Source: Butyrivibrio sp. VCD2006
GTDB lineage: Bacteria > Bacillota > Clostridia > Lachnospirales > Lachnospiraceae
Assembly (NCBI RefSeq): GCF_000423925.1
Contig: NZ_AUIX01000025.1
Location: forward strand, 30,333 to 94,332
Reading direction: 5' to 3'
Length of the DNA stretch: 64,000 nt
Position numbers and translations under genes: made by a program. Below the pieces are notes generated by a model. That model was given only the letters and a program-made list of their open reading frames with translations. It was not told the origin of the DNA and searched no databases. This document shows, in pieces, positions 26,393 through 33,969 of this stretch; positions within the stretch are counted from its first letter, which is position 1; each line of letters starts with the position of its first letter.

Positions 26393-27064
26393 ATGGCAAT
26401 CGAGAGAACAATACGTATCACCGGTAAAGGAAATCTTAAAGTAAGGCCTGATATGACCAGAATTACTATTACTCTGGAAGGCGTGAAAAAGGAATATTCC
26501 AGTACGTTGAAGCAGTCATCGGAGGATACAGAAGAATTAAAAAAAATACTGAAGAAGCATGATTTTTCAAGTGAAGATGTTAAGACTCTTTCTTTTAATG
26601 TTGAGGTTGAGAATGAGAGTTATCATGACAAAAATGGCGATTGGAAAAGTAGATTCGTCGGATATAGATTCAGGCATGTTCTTAAGGTTGAGTTTGAGTC
26701 TGATAATGACAGGCTCGGAAAGATTTTATATTCCCTTGCGAATGCATTGATAATACGTCCTGAGTTCAGAATCAGTTTCTTTGTGAAGGATGAGACAGCT
26801 GCTAAGAACGAACTGCTTGGTAAAGCTGTTAAGGATTCAAGGGATAAAGCTGAAATACTGACCGCAGCTGCAGGAGTAAAGCTTGGAGATATACAGACTA
26901 TTGATTATTCCTGGGGGCAGATCAATATGGAAATCGCTCCTATGCACATGGATATGCTCTGTTGTGAAACTGCAAAATGCAGTACTGATGGCTATGATAT
27001 GGATATTGAGCCAGATGATATCGATATAACTGATACAGTTACGGTTGTATGGGGAATATGCTAA
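26393..27064 (+). CDS. SIMPL (DUF541) domain protein, cytosolic form
   Basis: A 223-residue protein with the SIMPL/DUF541 pattern: an N-terminal ITGKGNLKVRPDMTRI strand pair, a helix (SEDTEELKKILKKHDF), then VGYRFRHVLKVEF, and KAEILTAAAGVKLGDI near the end. SIMPL proteins in bacteria are often exported or membrane-bound, but here no signal peptide is visible. The function of the family is poorly known, with links to oxidative stress. It follows the exonuclease gene by 19 bases with a good AGGAGGG site. Confidence 0.8.
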   Translation: MAIERTIRITGKGNLKVRPDMTRITITLEGVKKEYSSTLKQSSEDTEELKKILKKHDFSSEDVKTLSFNVEVENESYHDKNGDWKSRFVGYRFRHVLKVEFESDNDRLGKILYSLANALIIRPEFRISFFVKDETAAKNELLGKAVKDSRDKAEILTAAAGVKLGDIQTIDYSWGQINMEIAPMHMDMLCCETAKCSTDGYDMDIEPDDIDITDTVTVVWGIC

Positions 27065-27086
27065 AGATTGATGAGGGGAGTGCAGA

Positions 27087-27281
27087 ATGGAATATATTGA
27101 TTTTGTATTAAGAAGTTTTATAGGAAGTCATTCTGATATTATTGTGTTTTGGATTGGATATATTGAACTGACAGCCTTTTTATCGGTGCTATTGCATATA
27201 GTGCTTTTCAAGAACGAGCTTAAGAAGGATTATCCGGATATTCCTTATAATCAGGATACGGGATGGCTTCATGGAGAGTAA
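27087..27281 (+). CDS. small membrane protein, paralogue of the 25.3 kb gene
   Basis: A 64-residue protein with one long or two short hydrophobic segments (residues about 18-42) and a charged tail. The LLHIVLFKNELKKDYPDIP part is shared with the protein at 25344-25562. Ribosome binding site GAGGGGAG. The duplicate order (small membrane gene beside each of two soluble genes) points to duplication within the cluster. Confidence 0.6.
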   Translation: MEYIDFVLRSFIGSHSDIIVFWIGYIELTAFLSVLLHIVLFKNELKKDYPDIPYNQDTGWLHGE

Positions 27282-27402
27282 CATGATATAGAAATAAAGG
27301 CATGTATTTTGCTTAAGTGGATATGTAACTGGCAACCCAAAAGGATTATCTTGTATATAGAGATACCACACCGTTTTCAGAGAAGTTATGGAGGGCGGGA
27401 TC

Positions 27403-27909
27403 ATGAAGAAGACTATAATTACTCTTGTGACAGCATTCGCTGTAGCGATTACCATATTTGCAAGTATACCGATGAGTGTAGGTGCATATAACAGCCAGTG
27501 TGTTAAATCTGGATGCACCAGAAAAAGAAGCACCGGAAGCATATATTGTTATGTCCATAAGTCATCTACGAGTTCTTCAAGCAGTACCAAGTCTTATACA
27601 AGTACTTCCGTAGGCCATTGCGCTAAGTCTGGATGTACTAGGAAGAGAAGTACCGGCAGCATTTACTGTTATGAGCATAAGCCTACAACAACATCAAGCA
27701 GCTCTTCATACAGCAGCAAGAAGAGCACTTCAAAGAAGTCATATTCAAGCTCCAAGAAGAAATATGATTCCTATGATGTTTACGATTATAAATCCGCTCA
27801 GGATTTTGCTGATGATAAATATGAAGAATTCTACGACTATGAAGATGACTACGATGATGAAGATGAAGCTTATGATGCAGCTGAAGATTATTGGAATGAT
27901 CATCACTGA
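27403..27909 (+). CDS. secreted protein with two Cys-rich repeats
   Basis: A 168-residue protein. An N-terminal signal peptide (MKKTIITLVTAFAVAITIFA, then cleavage near VGAYN) directs export. Two near-identical units follow, each with CxKSGCTRKRSTGSIYCYxH (about residues 32-51 and 73-92), with three Cys and one His, probably a zinc or disulfide knot. The remainder is Ser/Thr/Lys-rich linker and a very acidic, Tyr/Asp-rich tail. The ATG at 27403 follows GGAGGGCGGG. It has no family I recognise beyond short GCTRKR-type Cys motifs. Confidence 0.7.
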   Translation: MKKTIITLVTAFAVAITIFASIPMSVGAYNSQCVKSGCTRKRSTGSIYCYVHKSSTSSSSSTKSYTSTSVGHCAKSGCTRKRSTGSIYCYEHKPTTTSSSSSYSSKKSTSKKSYSSSKKKYDSYDVYDYKSAQDFADDKYEEFYDYEDDYDDEDEAYDAAEDYWNDHH

Positions 27910-27926
27910 TTAGAAAGGAGCTGGCT

Positions 27927-28205
27927 ATGAAGGGACCTTTTGATGATATGTTTGGAAATACTCCATTTGATCTGAATAATGACGGGCATATAGATGCCGG
28001 TGAATGGGCTTTTATAAATGATACAGTTTTCAAATCGGATGATGACTCATCCGATTTTGATGATGAGAAAGATGAACTCGAGGACGAGCTTGAAATGGCT
28101 GGCCTTTCCAGGGATAATCTGGAGATGATGGATCCGGATGAGAGACGTGAAGCCCTCGAGGATGCAGGTTTTGATGCTGACGATTTTGATGATTTTGATT
28201 TTTAA
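27927..28205 (+). CDS. small acidic protein with EF-hand-like start
   Basis: A 92-residue acidic protein. The N-terminus has a single EF-hand or dockerin-like calcium loop, DLNNDGHIDAGEW (about residues 12-24). The C-terminal 45 residues match the acidic protein at 18418-18699, sharing the ALEDAGFDADDFD motif. The gene follows the secreted Cys-repeat gene by 17 bases with AAAGGAG. No signal peptide. Calcium binding is suggested by the loop only. Confidence 0.65.
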   Translation: MKGPFDDMFGNTPFDLNNDGHIDAGEWAFINDTVFKSDDDSSDFDDEKDELEDELEMAGLSRDNLEMMDPDERREALEDAGFDADDFDDFDF

Positions 28206-28705
28206 GCTATATACAAATAGTTGTTTTTGTTTGTCATAATGCATATCAGAATGAAATGATCCATCCTCTGGGTAGTAGGGTATGTAGCCACATGGCATTT
28301 AGTCTGGTAGGGGATTTTGTGAGATCAGCCGGGCTGTACTCCTTATAAAATAAAATGGCGCCAATAATCCTCAGAAAATGGGATTACTGGCGCTTTGTTG
28401 CGTTTTCTAGTGTCACTCCCTCAATCGAATGGGCCTCAATCGTAGGGCGTTCGAGGACCCTCGAGGACGTTCGAAAATTAGCCTGATAAAAATTATAAAA
28501 TTCCAACTAAATTGATATGGGGATATTGCTGAGTGATGTATAACATAATTACATACAGCTACAGAGAGGACACGCAATGAATAGATAATAAAACCAACGA
28601 AAATTGTGTTTTAAAAAGTCAGGAAGTAATATTATAAGCTCAGAAAGAAAAAAGAAACAGCCAAACGGCTAACATATACCACAACTAAGAAAGGGTGTAA
28701 ATACT
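28206..28705. other. 500-base gap without a large gene
   Basis: The gap holds a terminator at 28357-28396 and, near 28436-28475, a TTCGAGGAC/CCTCGAGGACGTTCGA cluster of short direct and inverted repeats. The rest is AT-rich leader before the small gene at 28706. No longer reading frame is convincing. Confidence 0.5.
28357..28396 (+). terminator. intrinsic terminator
   Basis: GGCGCCAATAATCC pairs with GGATTA-CTGGCGC around a nine-base loop, followed by a short T tract. It lies about 150 bases after the acidic-protein gene. Confidence 0.7.
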
Positions 28706-28867
28706 ATGAGATTTAACGATGTTCAGGATACAAGAAAAGCAGAAGTTAAGAGAGAGCAGAGAAACGAAGCATTTCGTAAAATGTATGATGATTGCCTTGA
28801 GAAGCTTTCAGCATTCTACAATAAAGAGAAAATGACAGTTGCATTCGGAGCTACTTTCACACTGTGA
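28706..28867 (+). CDS. small charged protein, 53 residues
   Basis: A 53-residue frame beginning MRFNDVQDTRKAEVKREQRN and ending in ATFTL. It is one charged helix, with no recognised family. The ATG follows AAGAAAGGG at about 12 bases, and a terminator-like stem follows the stop. Its length is below usual gene-finding cut-offs; coding status rests on the ribosome site and clean boundaries. Confidence 0.4.
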   Translation: MRFNDVQDTRKAEVKREQRNEAFRKMYDDCLEKLSAFYNKEKMTVAFGATFTL

Positions 28868-28898
28868 TTCTTCAAAATTAATAAATGTATAAAGGAAA

Positions 28899-28946
28899 TA
28901 ATCCCTGGAGTAGTAGATCGATTTTGGTCAATGCTCTGGGGATTTT
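28899..28946 (+). terminator. terminator-like stem-loop after the small charged gene
   Basis: AATCCC-TGGAG at the left pairs imperfectly with CTCTG-GGGATT at the right, with an inner GATC/GGTC pairing, and ends in five T. Confidence 0.5.
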
Positions 28947-28990
28947 TACGTTATAATATTGATACATTATGAAGCGAGGGGGATATTTTC

Positions 28991-29551
28991 TTGGAAGAGA
29001 TTTTTGATGTAACAGATGATAATGGCTTTCCTGTGGGCAGGACAGTCACAAGATCAGAAGCGCATGATAAGGGGATTTCTCATAGAACTGCTCATACATG
29101 GATAGTCCGTAAAGCTGGTGATTCATACCAGGTATTACTGCAAAAGAGAAGCGCAAACAAGGAATCGTTTCCATCGATGTATGATACTTCTTCAGCCGGT
29201 CACATCCAGGCAGGTGATGATCCGCTGGAATCAGCGCAGAGAGAACTGTTCGAAGAGCTGGGAATAAAAGCTCATGAGGGTGACTTTACTTTTGCCGGTA
29301 AGTTCCATATCAAGTATGAGATGGAATTTCATGGAAAGATGTTTAGAGACAATGAGGTAGCTTTTGTATATGTCTATGAAAAGCCAGTGGATGAGACGAA
29401 GCTTGTCCTCCAGACCGAGGAAGTTGAAGGAGTTAAGTGGTTCGATATAGATGAAGTGCTTGAAGGCTGCAAACATCGTGACGGAACGTTCTGTGTTCCG
29501 ATGGAAGGGCTTGAGACTGTTATGAAATATCTGGGATATGATCATGCGTAA
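28991..29551 (+). CDS. Nudix hydrolase (Idi/YfcD-like)
   Basis: A 186-residue Nudix enzyme. The Nudix box is complete: GHIQAGDDPLESAQRELFEE followed by LGI (about residues 69-91), giving the metal-binding REXXEE core. The N-terminus (EEIFDVTDDNGFPVGRTVTR) and the AHTWIV segment are typical of isopentenyl-diphosphate isomerase-like Nudix proteins of Firmicutes whose real substrates are unknown. The start is a TTG at 28991 behind GAGGGGG. The 3' end overlaps the convergent [2Fe-2S] gene by ten bases. Confidence 0.85.
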   Translation: MEEIFDVTDDNGFPVGRTVTRSEAHDKGISHRTAHTWIVRKAGDSYQVLLQKRSANKESFPSMYDTSSAGHIQAGDDPLESAQRELFEELGIKAHEGDFTFAGKFHIKYEMEFHGKMFRDNEVAFVYVYEKPVDETKLVLQTEEVEGVKWFDIDEVLEGCKHRDGTFCVPMEGLETVMKYLGYDHA

Positions 29552-29736
29552 TCTTCGGGAAACATAATGATATCGCGGGTCATTGTAGTGATGAAGTCAC
29601 GGCATTTTCCGCAGCCGGTACCACATCCAGTTACTTCCTGGACTTTTTCATATGTATCTGCACCGTTTTTGACAGCATCGAGGATTTTGCCATAATTAAC
29701 GTTTTTGCAGGAGCATGCGATTTTATCTCTTTTCAT
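29542..29736 (-). CDS. BFD-like [2Fe-2S]-binding protein
   Basis: A 64-residue protein on the - strand. Four Cys in the order CSC (residues 8 and 10) and GCGTGCGKC (two ligands at about 42 and 45) match the BFD-like [2Fe-2S] domain found in bacterioferritin-associated ferredoxin and in NirB/NifU-type proteins. A good GGAGGAATA site lies upstream of the ATG. It is convergent with the Nudix gene. It may serve in iron or redox sensing. It is one of only two clear - strand genes here. Confidence 0.8.
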   Translation of the reverse strand: MKRDKIACSCKNVNYGKILDAVKNGADTYEKVQEVTGCGTGCGKCRDFITTMTRDIIMFPEDYA

Positions 29737-29830
29737 ATCAGATATTCCTCCAAAGATTGATTGTGACAGTATAGATATCGGCAGTTGTTTGAAGGGATAT
29801 TACGTGTATTATCAAAAAAGGTAGGGTTTA

Positions 29831-29977
29831 TTGTTGCAAATAAGAGAATTAACAGAGGCTGAGCGAGCGGCCTACGATGAAATGACTAAGAATGCAAAAC
29901 AGCTCACGATCTTCGGGACGGAAGAGGAGTTGGATGCAAAGGACTATATATTTGACAGAGAAGAAGGAGATGAGTGA
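29831..29977 (+). CDS. small protein coupled to the next gene
   Basis: A 48-residue frame with a TTG start (29831) behind AAAAAAGGTAGGG. The protein is acidic and helical (ELTEAERAAYDEMTKNAK). Its TGA overlaps the ATG of the following gene (TGATG at 29975-29979), the usual sign of translational coupling. No family recognised. Confidence 0.4.
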   Translation: MLQIRELTEAERAAYDEMTKNAKQLTIFGTEEELDAKDYIFDREEGDE

Positions 29978-30522
29978 TGCCACAGTCTTGGAGCAGTATA
30001 AGGAAAAAACTTGAGCAGGATCTTTTATGTGAGACCTTAAAAAACAGAGTTCAATATTTCAGGACAAATTATCATGGAGCACCGGATGATTATGGAAGAT
30101 TTGCTGTAAGAATAGATGGGAAGGAAGTTTTTCAGGCAAATCCATATAATGAAATGGCAATATTCAGGTATGGAGCTGAAGTTAAAAGGGAGCAGAATAT
30201 TCCTGGACGGGAGTGGACTGATGATGGGGAAATAATCAATCAGGAGGTAAATCTTGCTGCAGAAGAAAAGGGTAGGATCAGAGCAGCAGAAGATGGTATC
30301 GTTGACTCTTGTTTAGTTCCCTATTCCATAAAAAAGTATCTTAATCAGGATATAAAGGATAGCATTGCCGATGAGGATCCGGTTATAAGGATGCTGGCGA
30401 TTTTTGATAGGAGAGTTGGAAAAAGGACTCTAAGGGATATTTCTAAGACAGTGCAGGAACAGCCTGAATGGTTGCAGGAGTTTTACAGATTGAGACTTGA
30501 TGCTGAAGGGATAGCATATTGA
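29977..30522 (+). CDS. conserved hypothetical protein (SF0329-like)
   Basis: A 181-residue soluble protein. The N-terminus (SIRKKLEQDLLCETLKNRVQ, then a Tyr-His segment, then GRFAVRIDGKEVF) resembles the SF0329 family of uncharacterised proteins; I am not sure of this. The C-terminus (DRRVGKRTLRDI) also fits. The ATG at 29977 overlaps the stop of the small upstream gene. No catalytic motif is evident. Confidence 0.6.
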   Translation: MPQSWSSIRKKLEQDLLCETLKNRVQYFRTNYHGAPDDYGRFAVRIDGKEVFQANPYNEMAIFRYGAEVKREQNIPGREWTDDGEIINQEVNLAAEEKGRIRAAEDGIVDSCLVPYSIKKYLNQDIKDSIADEDPVIRMLAIFDRRVGKRTLRDISKTVQEQPEWLQEFYRLRLDAEGIAY

Positions 30523-30610
30523 TATGTCAGAGTAAAAATAGGGAACGTCAGAATCCTCTGTGATTAGTAATCAAAGCAGAAGATCCTGGCGATTTTATTT
30601 TGAAGGGGTT

Positions 30611-30696
30611 CTGCCGGGCGTTAACTACCCGGCAGTATTATGTTATGAAAAAAGTATTCTATAAAAGATTTTCCAAAAGGCTTTCGCCTCTCGATG
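30611..30696 (+). repeat. duplicated intergenic element, copy A
   Basis: A stem (CTGCCGGG/CCCGGCAG, 30611-30635) is followed by TATGAAAAAAGTATTC, then CCAAAAGG, a TTTCG loop and CCTCTCGATG. Copy B at 32308-32400 has the same order and much of the same sequence. The 354-base gap 30523-30876 contains this element and AT-rich DNA with TATAAT-like strings, but no gene. Confidence 0.5.
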
Positions 30697-30876
30697 TATA
30701 TAATATATAATGCTCACCTTAAACTAACCTTAAGGATTACATGAAAAGAATGCCGTTCTTTTTTGCACTATTAGAAGAATAGATACTTAGTTTTTACCAT
30801 AGCGGATATGCATTGCGTAATCAGGTTTTTGTATAATTATCATAACAACAGATAACAATGGTTTGGAGGAGATTGC

Positions 30877-31128
30877 ATGAAATGTCCTAAATGCGGAAAT
30901 GAGATGACAAAAGGAGAGATCAGTGTTAGTGCGAATACATCCAGGGGATGGCCGGTGCTTTTCTGGGCAACATCGGATGTTTTTAACCGTGTATTCCCAC
31001 AGCTCCTGACTGCTAAAAAGGCTGCTTCAGAGGGTGGAGTGCAGATAAATTTGGGGAATGGATGGATGAAACCTCGAAATGCTGGATATATCTGCAAGGA
31101 ATGTAAATGTGTTCTGATGGACTATTAA
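30877..31128 (+). CDS. small zinc-ribbon protein (PF20097-like)
   Basis: An 83-residue protein with CPKCG at the N-terminus (residues 3-7) and CKECKC near the C-terminus, enclosing a mixed region with GWPVLFW. This is the layout of the small zinc-ribbon proteins common in Clostridia (PF20097/DUF6487 type). Function unknown. The ATG follows TTGGAGGAG. Confidence 0.75.
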   Translation: MKCPKCGNEMTKGEISVSANTSRGWPVLFWATSDVFNRVFPQLLTAKKAASEGGVQINLGNGWMKPRNAGYICKECKCVLMDY

Positions 31129-31201
31129 ATATGAAAAGCTTGCAGACTTTATTGTTTCAGGTATAGTGAAAATTACAGTAATGTATTTGGAAGGAGGCAG
31201 C

Positions 31202-31345
31202 ATGGATAATAAGGATAAAAGAAATGAAAGCGAAAACAGTAATAAGTCCGGTATTGAGTACGGAGCTATGGCATTATTGTCTGTGCTGGCTGTACCGGTG
31301 ATATTGCTGGCAGGTTTTCTGCTTGATGATAAGAGAAAAAAGTGA
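31202..31345 (+). CDS. small single-pass membrane protein, 47 residues
   Basis: A 47-residue protein: charged N-terminus, one hydrophobic helix (GAMALLSVLAVPVILLAGFL, residues 21-40), and a short basic tail. The ribosome binding site AAGGAGG at 8 bases is excellent. No homologue recognised. Confidence 0.55.
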   Translation: MDNKDKRNESENSNKSGIEYGAMALLSVLAVPVILLAGFLLDDKRKK

Positions 31346-31404
31346 AGATTTAAGTTTGATGCTGAGAATAAGTAAATAGTGTGTGGAAAGGTGCATAAAT
31401 ACCT

Positions 31405-31451
31405 AGCGCTCATTGCTTGATGTAAATTCGATCAGGCAGGGAGCGCTTTTT
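31405..31451 (+). terminator. intrinsic terminator
   Basis: AGCGCTC and GAGCGCT form the base of a long, partly mismatched stem (inner CTTGAT/ATCAGG) that ends in five T. Confidence 0.75.
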
Positions 31452-31545
31452 CACGTTCTGAGAGCGGAAATGCAGATGTGGAGCGACTGTTAACAGAGGG
31501 GATTATTGGACACATGAGGTGGTATTAATAAATTATAAGGAACTA

Positions 31546-31665
31546 ATGGAATTGACTCTGGAGGCGTATATGTTTGTTAAACATCATTTATATTCGGGAT
31601 TCGGTTCGGAATTGCTATTTGCGGCAGTGATAATAATCCTTGCGGGGATTATTGCTATGAGCTAA
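31546..31665 (+). CDS. very small membrane peptide
   Basis: A 39-residue frame (ATG at 31546; a second in-frame ATG at 31570 has the better GGAGG site and gives 31 residues). It holds one hydrophobic helix (LLFAAVIIILAGIIAM). It ends 11 bases before the next ATG, and AAGGAGG for that gene overlaps its stop. Low-confidence coding call. Confidence 0.4.
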   Translation: MELTLEAYMFVKHHLYSGFGSELLFAAVIIILAGIIAMS

Positions 31666-31676
31666 GGAGGTTCATT

Positions 31677-31940
31677 ATGGCTAAATGTGCAAATTGTGGA
31701 AGAGAATTAAGTGGTAATGATAGTTTCTGCCCAGACTGTGGTTGGTCTGTGGGGCAAGGAAAAGGGGCAACCTCAATTGAAGAGCTTACAGAAACAATCA
31801 AGCTCTTGGCTTTTGAAAACAGAACTCAGAACGAGAAAATCATTCAATTGCTGGATAATCAGAACAAGATGATTGCTGAACTTGGGAAGATGATTGCCAG
31901 CATATCGCAGTATCAGATAGTAAGCACTATGTTCAAGTAA
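31677..31940 (+). CDS. zinc-ribbon plus coiled-coil protein
   Basis: An 87-residue protein. A double-CxxC zinc ribbon occupies the N-terminus (CANCG at 4-8, CPDCG at 18-22), followed by a Gly-rich link and a coiled-coil helix (IEELTETIKLLAFENRTQ). This layout is common in small Firmicutes proteins of unknown role. Strong AAGGAGG site. Likely forms oligomers through the coil. Confidence 0.7.
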   Translation: MAKCANCGRELSGNDSFCPDCGWSVGQGKGATSIEELTETIKLLAFENRTQNEKIIQLLDNQNKMIAELGKMIASISQYQIVSTMFK

Positions 31941-31955
31941 TGAATGGAGAATGTG

Positions 31956-32273
31956 ATGAGATTTGATTCTGCAGAGGATATGCTGACTACAATACAGCAG
32001 GGGAAAGATTTGTATAATCCACAGTTGGGATTATATGTGTTTCTTTATAGTGAAGCTGGATCAATAGCTGTTTATTATATTGGGACAGAGAGGGCGAATT
32101 TGCTTTCTGATGAGTGCAAAGCGGGAAATGTTAAGTACTGGTCAGAATTACTTGGTCCAGGTGGTGCTATATATGACGATCCAAGTTGTGAATTCTATGA
32201 TTCAGATGGATGTATAAGTAATAGAGAGTGGTGCGAAGAGTACTTCAGTTTGGAAGGATGGAATCATAAATAA
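31956..32273 (+). CDS. hypothetical protein
   Basis: A 105-residue acidic, soluble protein with no recognised family. It is beta-rich in the middle (LYVFLYSEAGSIAVYYIG) with several Asp/Ser-rich turns. The ATG at 31956 has GGAGA at 8 bases; an ATG at 31944 adds four residues but lies too near the previous stop. Followed directly by terminators. Confidence 0.55.
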   Translation: MRFDSAEDMLTTIQQGKDLYNPQLGLYVFLYSEAGSIAVYYIGTERANLLSDECKAGNVKYWSELLGPGGAIYDDPSCEFYDSDGCISNREWCEEYFSLEGWNHK

Positions 32274-32274
32274 A

Positions 32275-32300
32275 AGCTGCATTTCTGCAGCTGAATTTTT
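32275..32300 (+). terminator. intrinsic terminator
   Basis: AGCTGCA-TTTC-TGCAGCT followed by GAATTTTT, two bases after the stop of the preceding gene. Confidence 0.75.
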
Positions 32301-32307
32301 GAGGGGT

Positions 32308-32400
32308 AGCTGCCAGATTGTCATGTTTCTGGCAGCTTGTGTTTTATGAAGAAAAGTGTTCTTATGAGGGGCGCCAAGAGGTTTTGTGTTCCTCTTGATG
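32308..32400 (+). repeat. duplicated intergenic element, copy B
   Basis: A stem AGCTGCCAGA/TCTGGCAGCT (32308-32337) followed by TTATGAAGAAAAGTGTTCTTA, then CCAAGAGG, a T-rich loop and CCTCTTGATG. Parallel to copy A at 30611-30696. The 320-base gap 32274-32593 otherwise shows no gene. Confidence 0.5.
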
Positions 32401-32593
32401 TTCTTATGATAACTAATCTTACTTAAGCCAAACTAAAATTTTGTGGGGGAAGCGTGAAGCTTTTGTGAAATCGTGATCTGCTTAAAATGGGTGTGGGAGC
32501 AGCCTGAAAGCGAGTATAATATTTCATAAGATAAGGTGAGAAACGATGTGATGGGAGCGTAAGTGCTCTTAATAAAAATGGGAGCGCATTTAT

Positions 32594-32698
32594 ATGGCAA
32601 TTTGGAATCCATGGTATGGGTGCATAAAGATAAGTCCCAGATGCGCAAACTGCTATGTTTACAGAAGGGATGAGAGCATAGGCAAGCAATGGCTTTAA
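32594..32698 (+). pseudogene. 5' remnant of a DUF5131-like radical-SAM gene
   Basis: A 34-codon frame beginning MAIWNPWYGCIKISPRCANC then YVYRRDESIG. This is the N-terminus of phage Gp37/Gp68-type (DUF5131) radical-SAM-like proteins, with its Cys cluster, but it is cut off after about 32 residues by an abrupt stop. The full family is about 250 residues or more. No continuation in another frame was found downstream. It marks a recombination or deletion joint between the small-gene region and the next operon. Confidence 0.7.
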
Positions 32699-32760
32699 TC
32701 ATTGATTGAGTTAAGAAACATATAGACTAGGATACATGTATTGGAAGGGAGAATAATGAG

Positions 32761-33969
32761 ATGGGAATATTAGATTTCTTATACAAGAAAGTAGAACCGG
32801 TAAGACCATCTGTACCTCAACCGTCTCCTGCGGGAAAGCAGGAAAGGCAGCCAACGAAACAAAATGGACCTAGGATGATAAAACCGAATAGAGAATGGCT
32901 CAAGGTTACTGATACTAAAAAAATAGAAAAGAACATAAAAGTGGAAGCTCATTCCCAAGAGTTTGAGATGAAGTTTTACTGTCCAATTCGAAATGCAAAA
33001 GTTTATTGCCATTCTGTCATTATAGATAAGCTTGGGGATCTAACAAAGTTTATAATCTTATCACTTTATGAAGGTCATACTGTTGAAGAGATAAATATGT
33101 TGACACAAATGGGAAATACAACAATTAAAGAAGAAATTGACTATTTAATCCATGGTGGACTTATTAATGACGATAGACAAACTCTTACGGAATTAGGTGA
33201 ACAATATGGAATGCTTTTGGAGAAATTCTCAGAATTATCGGAAGGAATCAATATTGCTTTTAACGTATTTGCCGATAGATTTGAACCTATTGAAGATGAT
33301 CTGTATGTAAGAAATCCAGATAATCATTACATTCTCAGAGGGAATTATATTCCAGCGTTAACTAGAAATGATAACTATGCGAATTCATTGGAAATAGCAA
33401 AGAACTGCATTGAAGCAGAGACACCCTTTTGTTCTGAGATTAAGAACAGTCTTTATGCTACAGTAAAGATTGATAGGGAGGAAACAAAATATAAGCCGGT
33501 TTATATTAAGGATTTTAAAGGAGGATATTCTTCAGAAAATGATTCATGCGTAAAGATAGCTATTTCATGCGATAAGGTAACATATAAACCTCAATACAGT
33601 TGGATTGACCCATATAGAGAGATTATTACGAAAATTTCCTGTATAGGTGATAAATATGAAGACCTTCTATCGGATAAGGGAAAACTACTCATAAAAACAG
33701 TAAATGAAGAAGACGAAGCTGACAAGATCACCACGATAGTTAACAATATTACTGGGCAAATTATCCGAACAAAAGATGATCTTGTACCACAGCCAAATGA
33801 TCAATCGATATATGTTTTAGAAACTCGACCAGTAAAAGTTGGTGTTGATGAGACTGAGTGTAAGGGGATATATCTTAAAGAAATTAGTCGAGAGAATTTA
33901 TTTCAGATTCGTTATTTTCCATATAACAGAATGGAGGTGTGTGGGGATGAGGCAAGAGGCGGCTTTTAA
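32761..33969 (+). CDS. hypothetical protein with winged-helix region
   Basis: A 402-residue protein. After a Pro-rich, probably disordered start (residues 10-40), a winged-helix-like region lies near residues 95-155 (FIILSLYEGHTVEEI, MGNTTIKEEIDYLIHGG, then LTELGEQYG). The rest is beta-rich and unassigned. It opens a four-gene operon whose last gene is a large SF1 helicase; the next gene overlaps its 3' end by 23 bases. It may be the nucleic-acid-binding or regulatory subunit. Confidence 0.55.
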   Translation: MGILDFLYKKVEPVRPSVPQPSPAGKQERQPTKQNGPRMIKPNREWLKVTDTKKIEKNIKVEAHSQEFEMKFYCPIRNAKVYCHSVIIDKLGDLTKFIILSLYEGHTVEEINMLTQMGNTTIKEEIDYLIHGGLINDDRQTLTELGEQYGMLLEKFSELSEGINIAFNVFADRFEPIEDDLYVRNPDNHYILRGNYIPALTRNDNYANSLEIAKNCIEAETPFCSEIKNSLYATVKIDREETKYKPVYIKDFKGGYSSENDSCVKIAISCDKVTYKPQYSWIDPYREIITKISCIGDKYEDLLSDKGKLLIKTVNEEDEADKITTIVNNITGQIIRTKDDLVPQPNDQSIYVLETRPVKVGVDETECKGIYLKEISRENLFQIRYFPYNRMEVCGDEARGGF

